This document shows positions 17,786-25,685 of a DNA stretch of 64,000 nt, piece by piece. Every line of letters begins with the position of its first letter. The first letter of the stretch is position 1. The notes beneath the pieces are model-generated. The model worked only from the letters and a program-made list of their open reading frames with translations. It had not been told where the DNA came from and made no database searches. The stretch is from CAVVSD01 sp963757125. Its GTDB lineage: Bacteria > Actinomycetota > Thermoleophilia > Solirubrobacterales > Solirubrobacteraceae. Made by a program: the position numbers and the translations under genes. The stretch covers positions 1,302,001 to 1,366,000 of the forward strand of contig CAVWQP010000009.1 of the NCBI GenBank assembly GCA_963757125.1. Direction: 5' to 3'.

Positions 17786-18589
17786 GTGGAGCCGCAGGCG
17801 CGCGACATCATCGACGACCGCCTGCTGCACGGCCTGCACGTCGAGGCGGTCCGCCGCTCCGGCGTGCACCCCGAGCACGAGCCGCACCTCGTGTTCCAGA
17901 CCGCGACCCTCGACGCCCTGTTCGACGGACGCTTCGACGGCGACCTGACGTTCGCGGAGCTCGCCGAGCACGGGGACCTCGGGATCGGGACGCTCAACGG
18001 CCTCGACGGCGAGATGCTCGCGCTCGACGGGCGGTTCCTGCGCGCCGACGCGGATGGGAACCTGGGCGAGATCACACCCGAGGCGCGGACGCCGTTCGCC
18101 GTCGTGACGTGGTTCGCGCCGAGCGTCGAGTTCGCCCTGGACAGCCCACTCGAGCACGACGCCCTCGTCCACGCGCTCAACCGCGGGGCGCCGCGCGGCG
18201 CCCCGGTCTGCGCGGTGCGCATCGACGGTCGCTTCGACCACGTGCGCGCCCGCTCGGTCCCCCGCTTCTCGCCGCCCTATCCGCCGCTGACCGAGATCGC
18301 CCACCGCCAGCACGTGTTCGACCTCCACGACGTCGAGGGGACCGTCGTCGGCTTCCGCTTCCCCGCCTACGCACAGGGCATCGAGGCGGCCGGCTACCAC
18401 CTGCACTTCGCGGACGCGGAGCGCAGGCGCGGCGGCCACGTGCTGTCGTGCCGCACCCGCGCCGTCACCGTCCGCATGGACCACGCGCGCGAGCTGCACG
18501 TCGAGCTGCCGCCCGGGCTCGATCTCGGCACGCCAGACCTCGGCGTGGAGGCACGCGAGCGGACCCGGCGCATCGAGGGCCGCGGCTGA
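17786..18589 (+). CDS. budA: Alpha-acetolactate decarboxylase
   Basis: The 267-residue product converts alpha-acetolactate to acetoin. Family blocks are VFQTATLDALFDGRFDG, ELAEHGDLGIGTLNGLDGEM, a central PVCAVRIDGRF segment and the zinc-binding YHLHFADAERRRGGHVL (HxH plus a later His). The length is normal for the family. The GTG start at 17786 is the only reasonable one, 26 bases from the divergent LanC-like start. No acetolactate synthase gene accompanies it, so the substrate probably comes from the branched-chain amino acid pathway, as in overflow or redox-balancing acetoin production. Confidence 0.9.
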   Translation: MEPQARDIIDDRLLHGLHVEAVRRSGVHPEHEPHLVFQTATLDALFDGRFDGDLTFAELAEHGDLGIGTLNGLDGEMLALDGRFLRADADGNLGEITPEARTPFAVVTWFAPSVEFALDSPLEHDALVHALNRGAPRGAPVCAVRIDGRFDHVRARSVPRFSPPYPPLTEIAHRQHVFDLHDVEGTVVGFRFPAYAQGIEAAGYHLHFADAERRRGGHVLSCRTRAVTVRMDHARELHVELPPGLDLGTPDLGVEARERTRRIEGRG

Positions 18590-18609
18590 GCGAGGTCTAC
18601 GCTCCGACC

Positions 18610-19632
18610 ATGAGCGCCGCCACGTTGCCCGAGGGTCAGCGACTGCCGGAGATCTCCCCCCGGGCGTTCGAGCACCCCGCGGATCGGGCCGCCACCGCAG
18701 CGCTGGGCCGCGTCCCGCTCCTCGATGCCGTCGTCCGCAAGCTCATCGAGCTCGGCTACGAGCAGGCGCTGCGCCAGAACCTCGGGGCGGGCGCGCTCAG
18801 GATCGGCCCGAAGCAGCTCGGAGACGCGTGGGCGGACCACGTCGCCTGCTACGCCCGCCTGGACATCGACCCCGTCCCGAACCTCTACCTGGGGCAGCAC
18901 CCGTTCGCCAACGCCGCGGCGATCGGCTCGGGCAAGCCCGTCGTCCTGCTGAACTCGCGGACCGTCGAGCTGCTCGACCGGCACGAGCTGCGCGCGGTCC
19001 TCGGCCACGAGGCGGGGCACGTGCTCGCCGACCACGTCGTGTACCAGACGGCGCTCATGATCCTGCTGCAGCTCGGGCGGGCTCCGATGGGCATGCTCGC
19101 CGGGCTGCCGCTCGTCGGCATCCGGCTCGCGCTGCTCGAGTGGTTCCGCGCCGCCGAGCTGTCCTGCGACCGCGCGGCCGCGATCGTCGTCCGCGACCCG
19201 CTCGTCGTCTGCCGCCTGCTCATGGCGATGGCGGCAGGCCTGCCGTCGGACCGGCTCGACCTCGGCGCGTTCCTCGAGCAGGGCCGCGACTACCGCGACG
19301 CGGACGGCTGGGCCAAGCTCACGCGCGTGCGCACCGAGCTGGGCCTCACGCACCCGCACCCGGTCAAGCGCGTCCACGAGCTCATGACCTGGGTGCAGTC
19401 GGGCGAGTACGACCGGATCATCTCCGGCGAGTACGTCCGCCGCGGTCAGGAGCCCGACTGGCACGCGGAGACCGACGCCGCGACGCAGCACTACACGGAG
19501 CGCTTCAAGGCGCTCCTGGACGAGGCGGCGCAGGGGGTGTCGCGGCTGGGCGACCAGATGGGCGACGCGTCCACCAAGGCCGGCGACGCGGCCGCGAAGC
19601 TCCAGGAGTGGCTGCGCAGGGTCCCCTCGTGA
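18610..19632 (+). CDS. M48-family metallopeptidase
   Basis: The 340-residue protein has the M48 catalytic helix VLGHEAGHVLADHV (HExxH) near residue 137, preceded by VVLLNSRTVELLDRHELRA and followed by a hydrophobic stretch (ALMILLQLGRAPMGMLAGLPL) and WFRAAELSCDRAAAIV, where ELSCDRAA supplies the third zinc ligand. HtpX/Ste24-type proteases degrade misfolded membrane proteins, but the single hydrophobic region here suggests a peripheral or re-entrant form. The C-terminal 60 residues are a charged coiled-coil-like tail. The ATG at 18610 is chosen; the stop overlaps the next start (GTGA). Confidence 0.88.
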   Translation: MSAATLPEGQRLPEISPRAFEHPADRAATAALGRVPLLDAVVRKLIELGYEQALRQNLGAGALRIGPKQLGDAWADHVACYARLDIDPVPNLYLGQHPFANAAAIGSGKPVVLLNSRTVELLDRHELRAVLGHEAGHVLADHVVYQTALMILLQLGRAPMGMLAGLPLVGIRLALLEWFRAAELSCDRAAAIVVRDPLVVCRLLMAMAAGLPSDRLDLGAFLEQGRDYRDADGWAKLTRVRTELGLTHPHPVKRVHELMTWVQSGEYDRIISGEYVRRGQEPDWHAETDAATQHYTERFKALLDEAAQGVSRLGDQMGDASTKAGDAAAKLQEWLRRVPS

Positions 19633-20393
19633 CGTTCCGCGATCTCCACGACGGCGAGCTCCCCCTCCTGCTGCCCAACGCGTGGGACGTCGCATCCGCG
19701 CTCGCGTTCGCCGCGGCGGGCTTCCCGGCGATCGGCACGACGAGCTTCGGCGTCGCAGCGGCGGCCGGGCACCCCGACGGCGGGCGCTCCACGAAGGACG
19801 CGACCGCCGGCCTCGCTGCGCAGCTCGCGCGACTTCCCGTGCCCGTGTCCGCGGACATCGAGGACGGCTACGACGACGACCCGGACGCGGTCGCCGCGTA
19901 CGTCGCTGCGCTCGGCGTCGCCGGCATCAACATCGAGGACAGCTCGGCCGAGCAGCTCATCGCACCGGGTGCGCACGCGGCGAAGGTCGCGGCGATCAAG
20001 CAAGCGGCGCCGGACGTGTTCGTCAATGCCCGGATCGACACCTACTGGCTCGGCCAGGACGCGACCGTCGCGGCGACGCTGGAGCGCGCGGCCGCGTACG
20101 TCGAGGCCGGCGCCGACGGCGTGTTCGTCCCCGGCGCGACCGACCCGGCGGAGCTGCGCGAGCTGAGCGCCGCGATCCCCGTGCCGCTCAACGTCCTCGT
20201 CGTGCCCGCGCTGTCCCTGGCGGAGCTCGGGGAGCTCGGGGTCCGGCGCGTGAGCACCGGATCGCTGCCCTACCGGGCGGCGATCGACGCCGCGGTCGCC
20301 GTGGCGGCGGCCGTCCGCGACGGCGACGACGTCCCGTCCGCGACGCCGTACCCGGAGATGCAGGGGCGGCTCGTGGACTACGACCGGCGGTAG
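19629..20393 (+). CDS. Isocitrate lyase/PEP-mutase superfamily enzyme
   Basis: A 254-residue TIM-barrel enzyme: LLPNAWDVASALAFAAAGF and GTTSFGVAAAAGHPDG begin the barrel, VSADIEDGYDDDP holds the metal/substrate aspartates, then INIEDS and FVNARIDTYWLG. The segment GYDDDP replaces the KRCGH loop cysteine of true isocitrate lyases, so the protein belongs with the carboxyphosphonoenolpyruvate/PEP phosphonomutase-like hydrolases and lyases; oxaloacetate hydrolase or 2-methylisocitrate lyase-like activity is possible. GTG start overlapping the M48 stop, so the two genes are co-translated. The end overlaps the convergent ArsR-type gene by 16 bases. Confidence 0.85.
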   Translation: MTFRDLHDGELPLLLPNAWDVASALAFAAAGFPAIGTTSFGVAAAAGHPDGGRSTKDATAGLAAQLARLPVPVSADIEDGYDDDPDAVAAYVAALGVAGINIEDSSAEQLIAPGAHAAKVAAIKQAAPDVFVNARIDTYWLGQDATVAATLERAAAYVEAGADGVFVPGATDPAELRELSAAIPVPLNVLVVPALSLAELGELGVRRVSTGSLPYRAAIDAAVAVAAAVRDGDDVPSATPYPEMQGRLVDYDRR

Positions 20394-21130
20394 CGCGCGT
20401 CGACGCCGAACGTCGCCTGCAGCCCCTCGGCGCCCGCGTCGGTGACGCGGACCGCGCGCCCGGCGTCCGAGCGGCGGATCCAGTCCAGGTCGAGGAGCCG
20501 GTCCAGCAGCCCGCGGCCGAGCGCGCCGGAGAGGTGGTGGCGCTGCTCGCTCCAGTCGACGCAGTAGCGCACGACCCGGCGCCGAGGCGGGATCTCGACG
20601 CCGAGCTCGTCGAGGAACGCCCAGCCCGCGTCGGTGACCGCGTAGTCGAGATCGCGGCCGAACCCCGCACGCGGATCGTGGCGCGCGGCGGCCGGGTCGT
20701 AGGCGCCGTCGCCGCCGGCCACGTGCCCGCGGTCGATCATCGCGCTCATGATCTCGACGCCGAGGCGTCCGGCGAGGTGGTCGTAGCACGTGCGCGCCTC
20801 GCGCACGGCCTGCGCGCGCGTCCCCTGGCGCAGCGAGCGGACCGGCAGGGCCGGTGCCAGCCGCTCCAGCGCCTCGATGAGGTCGGCGACCTCGGCGCCC
20901 GCGAGCCGGTAGTAGCGGTGCCGTCCGTGCGCCTCGACCGCGAGGAGCCCTGCGTCGGTCAGCTTGCGCAGGTGACTGCTGGTCGTCGGCGCGCCGACGC
21001 CCGCCTCGGAGGCCAGTCGGCTCGCAGGGAGCGCGCGGCCGTCACCGAGCGCGAGCAGGATGCGACAGCGCGCCGGGTCCGCCACGAGCGCGCCGACCGC
21101 CGCGATGTCGCTGTCGCCCCGTTCATCCAT
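20378..21130 (-). CDS. ArsR-family transcriptional regulator with extended C-terminus
   Basis: The 250-residue protein has an N-terminal winged helix (DPARCRILLALGDGRALPAS, then TTSSHLRKLTDAGLLAVEAHGRHRYYRL) of the ArsR type. The remaining 150 residues include two segments like winged helix ends (YAVTDAGWAFLDELGVEI and VRVTDAGAEGLQATFGV) and a CVDWSEQRHHLSGALG stretch; this long C-terminal half is seen in a subset of actinobacterial ArsR proteins. No ArsR metal motif (CVC) is present, so metal sensing is not indicated. It lies 49 bases downstream of the truncated-haemoglobin gene on the same strand. Confidence 0.88.
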   Translation of the reverse strand: MDERGDSDIAAVGALVADPARCRILLALGDGRALPASRLASEAGVGAPTTSSHLRKLTDAGLLAVEAHGRHRYYRLAGAEVADLIEALERLAPALPVRSLRQGTRAQAVREARTCYDHLAGRLGVEIMSAMIDRGHVAGGDGAYDPAAARHDPRAGFGRDLDYAVTDAGWAFLDELGVEIPPRRRVVRYCVDWSEQRHHLSGALGRGLLDRLLDLDWIRRSDAGRAVRVTDAGAEGLQATFGVDARYRRS

Positions 21131-21179
21131 GCCTCGAGGCTACGTCGCGGACGCTTCGACGACGGTCGAATCGTCGCCC

Positions 21180-21645
21180 TCAGCCGGGTTGGTAGGGCGG
21201 CGCGACGCCCCAGCCCCACCGCGGCACCGGCGCGCGCTCCACGCGGCGTCGCGTCGCCCGCGGAGTTCTCGACGGCCAGGCGCGAGCCCCACTCGGCGTA
21301 GCCCATGATCGCCGCGCGGAACTCCGGGTCGTGGGGGAGCCCGGCGACGTCCGCGGCGCGGCTGAGGAGCGTCACGAACCGCAGCCGCTGCTCGGTCGTG
21401 ATCGCCAGGCCGCGGTGCTTGGCGAGCATGTGCTCGTAGCCGCCGAGCGCCGCGGTGTAGTCCGCCGGCCCGCCCATGACCTCCGACCACCAGGTCGTGA
21501 CGTGGTCGCGGTGCTCGCGGGTGACCAGGCCCCCGAACACGGGGGCGAGCAGGTCGTCCTCCTCGACGAGGTCGTAGAAGGTGTCGAGCCAGCGCGCGAA
21601 CGCGTCACGGCCGCCGGCCCACTCGTAGATCGTCGGGTCGCCCAT
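21180..21645 (-). pseudogene. glbO: Group II truncated haemoglobin, frameshift near its C-terminus
   Basis: The product starts TIYEWAGGRDAFARWLDTFY with the distal Tyr B10, has the proximal His in YEHMLAKHRGL and the Trp G8 in MGYAEWGSR, all typical of trHbO-type globins that bind O2 or NO. In the frame as given, the C-terminus runs on into the next gene. Removing one base near 21235 restores PVPRWGWGVAPPYQPG, a usual C-terminal tail for the family, and a stop at 21180, giving 155 codons. Only the tail is affected, so the heme domain should fold either way. The ATG is at 21645. Confidence 0.85.
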
Positions 21646-21677
21646 GGGGAGATGATCCCAGGGCGCGCCAGCCGCCC

Positions 21678-24117
21678 TCAGCCGCCGCGGCGCCGCGACG
21701 GGCGTGCCACGTACTCCGAGCCCGCCCGGACGACCACGTTGCGGTCGCGACCGAAATCGTGGACGCGCACCGCGCCCTCGAGCACGGTCGTGTGCGTGCC
21801 GTCGCACCGGTCTTCGGTCACCCAGGCGGTGCCCTCGGCGGCACTCGAGCTGTACGCGCCTTGGACCTCCCACCTGCCTCGCGGCTTTCCGATCTGGAGC
21901 CGCACGCGACGGCGCTTGTCGTCTCGGCCCGCTGAGCGACCGGCCGCCGCGGCCCGGCAGGCGCGGGAGAACGTGCCGCGGAGCAGGAGCCGCGTTCGAG
22001 GACGGGCGCCAGACGTCTGGCGCAGCGTGAAGATCCCCTGCTCGGCGATCGCCCGCTGGCGAGCGCCCGAGCGCGTTCGCGCGGTGGCGAGCTGCACGGG
22101 GCCGGCGGTCGCGTCGATCGTCGAGCGCAAGGGGATCTTGACGGTCTCGCGCATGTCGAAGAACCGGGTGCCGCCGGGCAGGCGCAGTTCGAAGCCGGCC
22201 GGCTCGGGTCGCACGAGCGCGGTCTCCCCGCGCACGAGCCTTCGACGCCCACCCTCGTCGACGGTCTCGCACTCTCGAACGGTGTCCTGCCGATCGACGA
22301 GCGCGAGGTCCCCGCCGTCCCCGCAGAGGACCACGTCGGGGGAGCCGTCGCGTGCCCGGATGAGATCGGGCTCGTCGCCGCCGGTCAGCCGGTCGGCCTG
22401 CGGCCCACCGTCGACGAGGTCCTCGCCGGGTCCGCCGTCCTCGGTGTCCTCGCCGGCCTTGCCCGTGAGCGTGTCGCCCTCCCGGCCGCCGAGCACGACC
22501 TCGATGTCGTCGGCGACGTTGTCGTGCTCGTCGCGCTCGCCGTCGTCGGGCAGCGCGTTGAACGTCACCGACACCGGGTTGGTGCGGTCCTCGTAGGTGA
22601 CGGTGTCCGTGCCCGCCTCGCCGCTGAGCAGGTCGGGGCCCGGTCCGCCGTCGAGCCGGTCGTTCCCGCGTCCGCCGCGCAGGACATCGGCACCCGGCCC
22701 ACCGCTGAGGCTGTCAGCGCCGTCCCCGCCGATGAGCGCCGCCTCGCCGCCGAAGAGGAGGTCGTCGCCGGTCCCGCCCTCGAGCGCGTCCACGCCGGCA
22801 CCGCCGGCGACCACGTCGTTGCCGGGACCTGCGTCCAGGTCGTCGCCGCCCCCGGCGCCAGAGAGGACGTCGTCGTCGGCGCCTCCGTCCAGGGCGTCGT
22901 CGCCCGGGCCGCCGCGCAGGTCGTCCCTGCCGTCGGCGCCGGCAAGGCTGTCGTTGCCCGGTGTGTTGTCGCCGCCGATGAGCTGATCGTCGCCGGCCCG
23001 GCCGTCGATCGTGTCGTCGCCGCCGCGGCCGTCGAGGACGTTCGCGGCGGGTCGAGCCCGTGATCGAGTCGCCGTCGGCGCCGCCGATGACCTGCTCCAC
23101 GTCGGCGCCGACGTCGTCGCGTTCGCCGGGCTCGCCGTCGTTGTCCTCGCCGTCGAGGGTGATCGTCAGCGGCGCCGTCCGCCGACTGTAGTCAGCAGTA
23201 TCGGCGCCACTGCCCCCGACCAGAGCATCCCCCCCGTCGAGGGTGTCGTCGCTCGCGTTCCTGGCCGATCCTTGTGAGGCGCCACCACCCAGCCGGTCAT
23301 CACCTGGGCCCCCCGCCAACCCATCGTTACCCGGTGCCGGATCCGCCTCGAGCTCGTCCGGAACATCGAGCCTGTCATCGCCGGCGCCGCCAGTGATCGA
23401 ATCGTTGCCCTTGTTCCCGCTCAGGTCGTCGTTGCCATCGTCGCCGAAGATGAAATCGTCGCCGTCGCCCCCGGCCACACCGTTGTCGTCGCCGGGGCCG
23501 CCGTGCAACGTGTCGACGCCGTCGCCGCCGGATATGGAGGCTTCCGCCCCGTCATCCCCGTATAGCTCGTCGGGCCCGTCGCCGCCCGACAGGCTGTCGG
23601 ACCCACCACCACCGTGAAGCGTGTCCTTCCCAGGACCCCCTCGGAGGTCGTCGCGCCCGACGCCGGTCGTCACCTCGTCCGTCCCGTCCCCGCCATCCAC
23701 GGTCACGGGAGCGCCGCCGAACATCGGTTCACCTGGCGGGTATCCGGAGTCCGCGATTTTTGCGACGTCGTTGCCATCGTCGAGCGTCACGTCGACCGCT
23801 TGCACACCCGTCGCCACGCACGTTGCGTGATGCGCGTCGACGAGGGTGCAACTCGTGCCCGTCCCGATCATGGCGGTGGTGTCGGTGACAAGGTAGGTGC
23901 CTCCGGTATCCCGTGCGATCGAGAGCTGATTCGCCTCCCCCGGTGCTGCGGTGTACCGGAGCGTCAGTCCAAGGGTCCACGGCTCGACGGCTACGGTCGA
24001 CGCGTCGGCTGGCCCCGCAACTGCAGAGAGGATGACGACGCACACGAGCCCGCAGAGGGCGGGCTGCATCCACTGACGACGCTGCTTGACCTCCCCGTTC
24101 GCATCACGACGGAGCAC
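21678..24117 (-). pseudogene. Secreted RTX (hemolysin-type calcium-binding) repeat protein, one frame break
   Basis: After a signal-like segment (ALCGLVCVVILSAVAGPADA), the N-terminal 100 residues form a small beta domain; then more than twenty GGxGxDxLxGG-type nonapeptides follow (GGPGKDTLHGGGGSDSL, GGPGDDRLGGG, GGADGDSITG), folding as calcium-stabilised beta rolls. Near 23047 the frame shifts; removing one base gives NVLDGRGGDDTIDG and the repeats continue to a non-repeat C-terminal domain (FELRLPGGTRFFD) and a basic tail RPSRRRGG. Joined length is 813 codons. Start: GTG at 24117 or, more likely to begin a signal peptide, ATG at 24069. No type I export genes are adjacent; in actinobacteria such proteins usually leave by Sec. 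Confidence 0.8.
22340..23700 (-). repeat. RTX nonapeptide repeat array
   Basis: About 1.3 kb coding for blocks of G-G-x-G-x-D-x-L-x repeats, interrupted by short unique linkers (a TADYSRRTAPLTITLDGED linker, and a second at DTVTYEDRTNPVSVTFNA). Both linkers share the Y-S/E-D-R-T-x-P-ITL pattern, so the array probably consists of two duplicated modules. Confidence 0.75.
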
Positions 24118-24129
24118 GCCGAGCTTCGC

Positions 24130-24753
24130 TCACGTCGTGCGGGCGTAGAGGGCTCCGGGGACACAGTCTCTTACGGTCTGGGCTGTCGCCTGCAGAACCT
24201 GTATCTGTTTCTTGTCCCTGCCGTAGAGATAGGTACTCCCGACGGATCTGCACGACTTCGGCATCCAGGGAAGGCCCCAGAGATTGGGCGCCGGCACAGG
24301 TAACGGTGCCTGGTTGTTCTTGTTACCGCCGTACTCGTCGTACAGCACCAACGTATTGAGCAACCCAGCTTCGCGCGCAAGCTCAAACGCTTTCGGTGAC
24401 TCCGGCGGAACTCCATTCTCCGCAGCGAGCGCTGAGTAACTGTGCGCCAGTTCGCTGTCAGTGGACAGTTCCGTTGACTGCGCTGGCGGGTCCAAGCCCG
24501 TCCAGTCGAACCCCCTGGCGCGCGGATCTGTCGCGGCCCATCGCTCTGCGAGCGTCCGAGACTCGAAGAACAGCAGATGCGGTTCGATCGTTTCCGGGAG
24601 CTGGCTGACCACCTCCCAGTGAAATGGCTTCGGTGGTCCCTCGGGATCGGACTCCACGATCTTCCAAGGGGAACTCGTGCGGTACGAGAGCGTCCCCTCG
24701 GATTCCCCGGACGGTCGAATGATCTTGACCGTGACGACCTTCGAACCATGCAT
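24130..24753 (-). CDS. Protein of unknown function in a lower-GC patch
   Basis: A 207-residue frame (from the ATG before HGSKVVTVKII) without a family I recognise. Visible features: a beta-rich N-terminal part (VTVKIIRPSGESEGTL, PFHWEVVSQLP), a charged middle, ARGFDWTGLDPPAQ, and a C-terminal segment with two cysteines (KSCRS, RDCVPGA). No signal peptide is clear. The frame could start further upstream at 24831. Its base composition is visibly lower in GC than all neighbours and it uses A/T-ending codons freely, which suggests recent transfer. It lies only 12 bases upstream of the RTX gene's GTG on the same strand, so the two may be co-transcribed. Confidence 0.5.
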   Translation of the reverse strand: MHGSKVVTVKIIRPSGESEGTLSYRTSSPWKIVESDPEGPPKPFHWEVVSQLPETIEPHLLFFESRTLAERWAATDPRARGFDWTGLDPPAQSTELSTDSELAHSYSALAAENGVPPESPKAFELAREAGLLNTLVLYDEYGGNKNNQAPLPVPAPNLWGLPWMPKSCRSVGSTYLYGRDKKQIQVLQATAQTVRDCVPGALYARTT

Positions 24754-25149
24754 GTCGCGCCTCGCCGACTCCGACTGTCGCGGCGTTCGCATCGCCGCCA
24801 CTCGCCGTGGCCCCGCCGACCAGAAGGTCAAGTTCTCGACGCGGTGCTACGTGCGACGTATCCATGCCACGAGCATTCGTCTACGACAGGCGACGCTAAA
24901 CCCCCGCGCATGGTCAATGCAACTGTGTGCACCCAGCACGTTGGTTCAGTGCGTATTTGTGACGGTTCCTCAGTCCGGTCGGCCCAAATCCTAACCCCCT
25001 TAGTCGGTCATTCGTGATCTTGATTTGCGGTCCATCGTCGATGCAGATGAAACGCCCCGGCGATCACGCTGCCTACCGGAGGGGCGCGTGGGGGTAGAAC
25101 ATCTTTCGGCAGATCGTTCCGCAGCGGACGATCCCGGTATCCTCGAGCC
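24754..25149. other. Gene-poor 396-base region
   Basis: No gene with coding character is visible, apart from a possible N-terminal extension of the unknown gene up to 24831. The first 270 bases share the lower GC of that gene. The last 40 bases hold the inverted repeat before the MarR gene. The promoters of both divergent genes should lie here. Confidence 0.6.
25112..25133. promoter_or_regulatory. Probable MarR operator upstream of the marR-type gene
   Basis: GATCGT and ACGATC form a 6-base inverted repeat with a 10-base spacer, 17 bases before the MarR start. The same hexamers recur between the MarR gene and the exporter, supporting autoregulation by the encoded repressor. Confidence 0.55.
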
Positions 25150-25635
25150 ATGTCCGCCCAGCGCACGCCGCCGCCCGTCGACCTGTCGATGCTGCTCAAC
25201 CAGGCCGGCTACGCGCTCGCGAACCGGCTGACCGCCGCGCTGGCGGACCTCGACATGTCGGTGCGCGTCTACTGCGTGCTCGCCAAGGCGGCCGAGGGCG
25301 ACCACACCCAGGGGCGCCTCGCCGAGCTCGCGTGGATGGACAAGACGACCATGGTCGTCACGCTCGATGAGATGGAGCGCCGCGGGCTGGCGGAGCGGCG
25401 GCTGTCGCCCGAGGACCGCCGGGTGCGCGTCGTCGCGATCACCGCGAAGGGGCGCCGGCAGCTCGCCAAGGCGGACGCGATCGTCCAGGGCGTCTACGAC
25501 GAGGTCCTCGACGGGGTGGGCCCGGCGGAGCGCGAGACGTTCCTGTCGGTGCTCGGTGGGCTCGTCGACGGTCCGCTCGCCGCGCCGTTCCACATGGAGG
25601 CGCGGACGCGCAGGAGGGCGCAGCGCGCAGGCTGA
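25150..25635 (+). CDS. MarR-family transcriptional regulator
   Basis: A 161-residue winged-helix protein: VRVYCVLAKAAEGD, then RLAELAWMDKTTMVVTLDEMERRGLAERRLSPEDRRVRVV is the DNA-binding helix pair and wing (the DxRxxxV wing motif), followed by a dimerisation helix. MarR proteins usually repress a nearby exporter until a ligand binds. It lies 50 bases upstream of a DHA2-type exporter, with matching inverted repeats before both genes, so it most likely controls both. The ATG at 25150 is the first in frame. Confidence 0.92.
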   Translation: MSAQRTPPPVDLSMLLNQAGYALANRLTAALADLDMSVRVYCVLAKAAEGDHTQGRLAELAWMDKTTMVVTLDEMERRGLAERRLSPEDRRVRVVAITAKGRRQLAKADAIVQGVYDEVLDGVGPAERETFLSVLGGLVDGPLAAPFHMEARTRRRAQRAG

Positions 25636-25654
25636 ACGATCCGGAAGGGATCGT
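25636..25654. promoter_or_regulatory. Inverted repeat in front of the exporter gene
   Basis: ACGATCC, spacer GGAAG, GGATCGT: a 7-base perfect inverted repeat starting just after the MarR stop codon, 31 bases before the exporter start; a further ACGATC half-site lies at about 25664. It shares its core with the repeat before the MarR gene and is probably its second operator. Confidence 0.55.
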
Positions 25655-25685
25655 CTACAACAAAACGATCTGCTACGGTCCGATC

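Noticed and set aside
16583..18499. A 638-codon reverse frame joining the acetolactate decarboxylase region to the LanC tail
   Set aside because: Its first two-thirds are antisense to a clear acetolactate decarboxylase gene; only the last part belongs to the LanC-like protein.
21678..24117. Repeat-rich stretch as a CRISPR array
   Set aside because: The repeats are in-frame RTX nonapeptides of variable sequence, not identical repeats with spacers.
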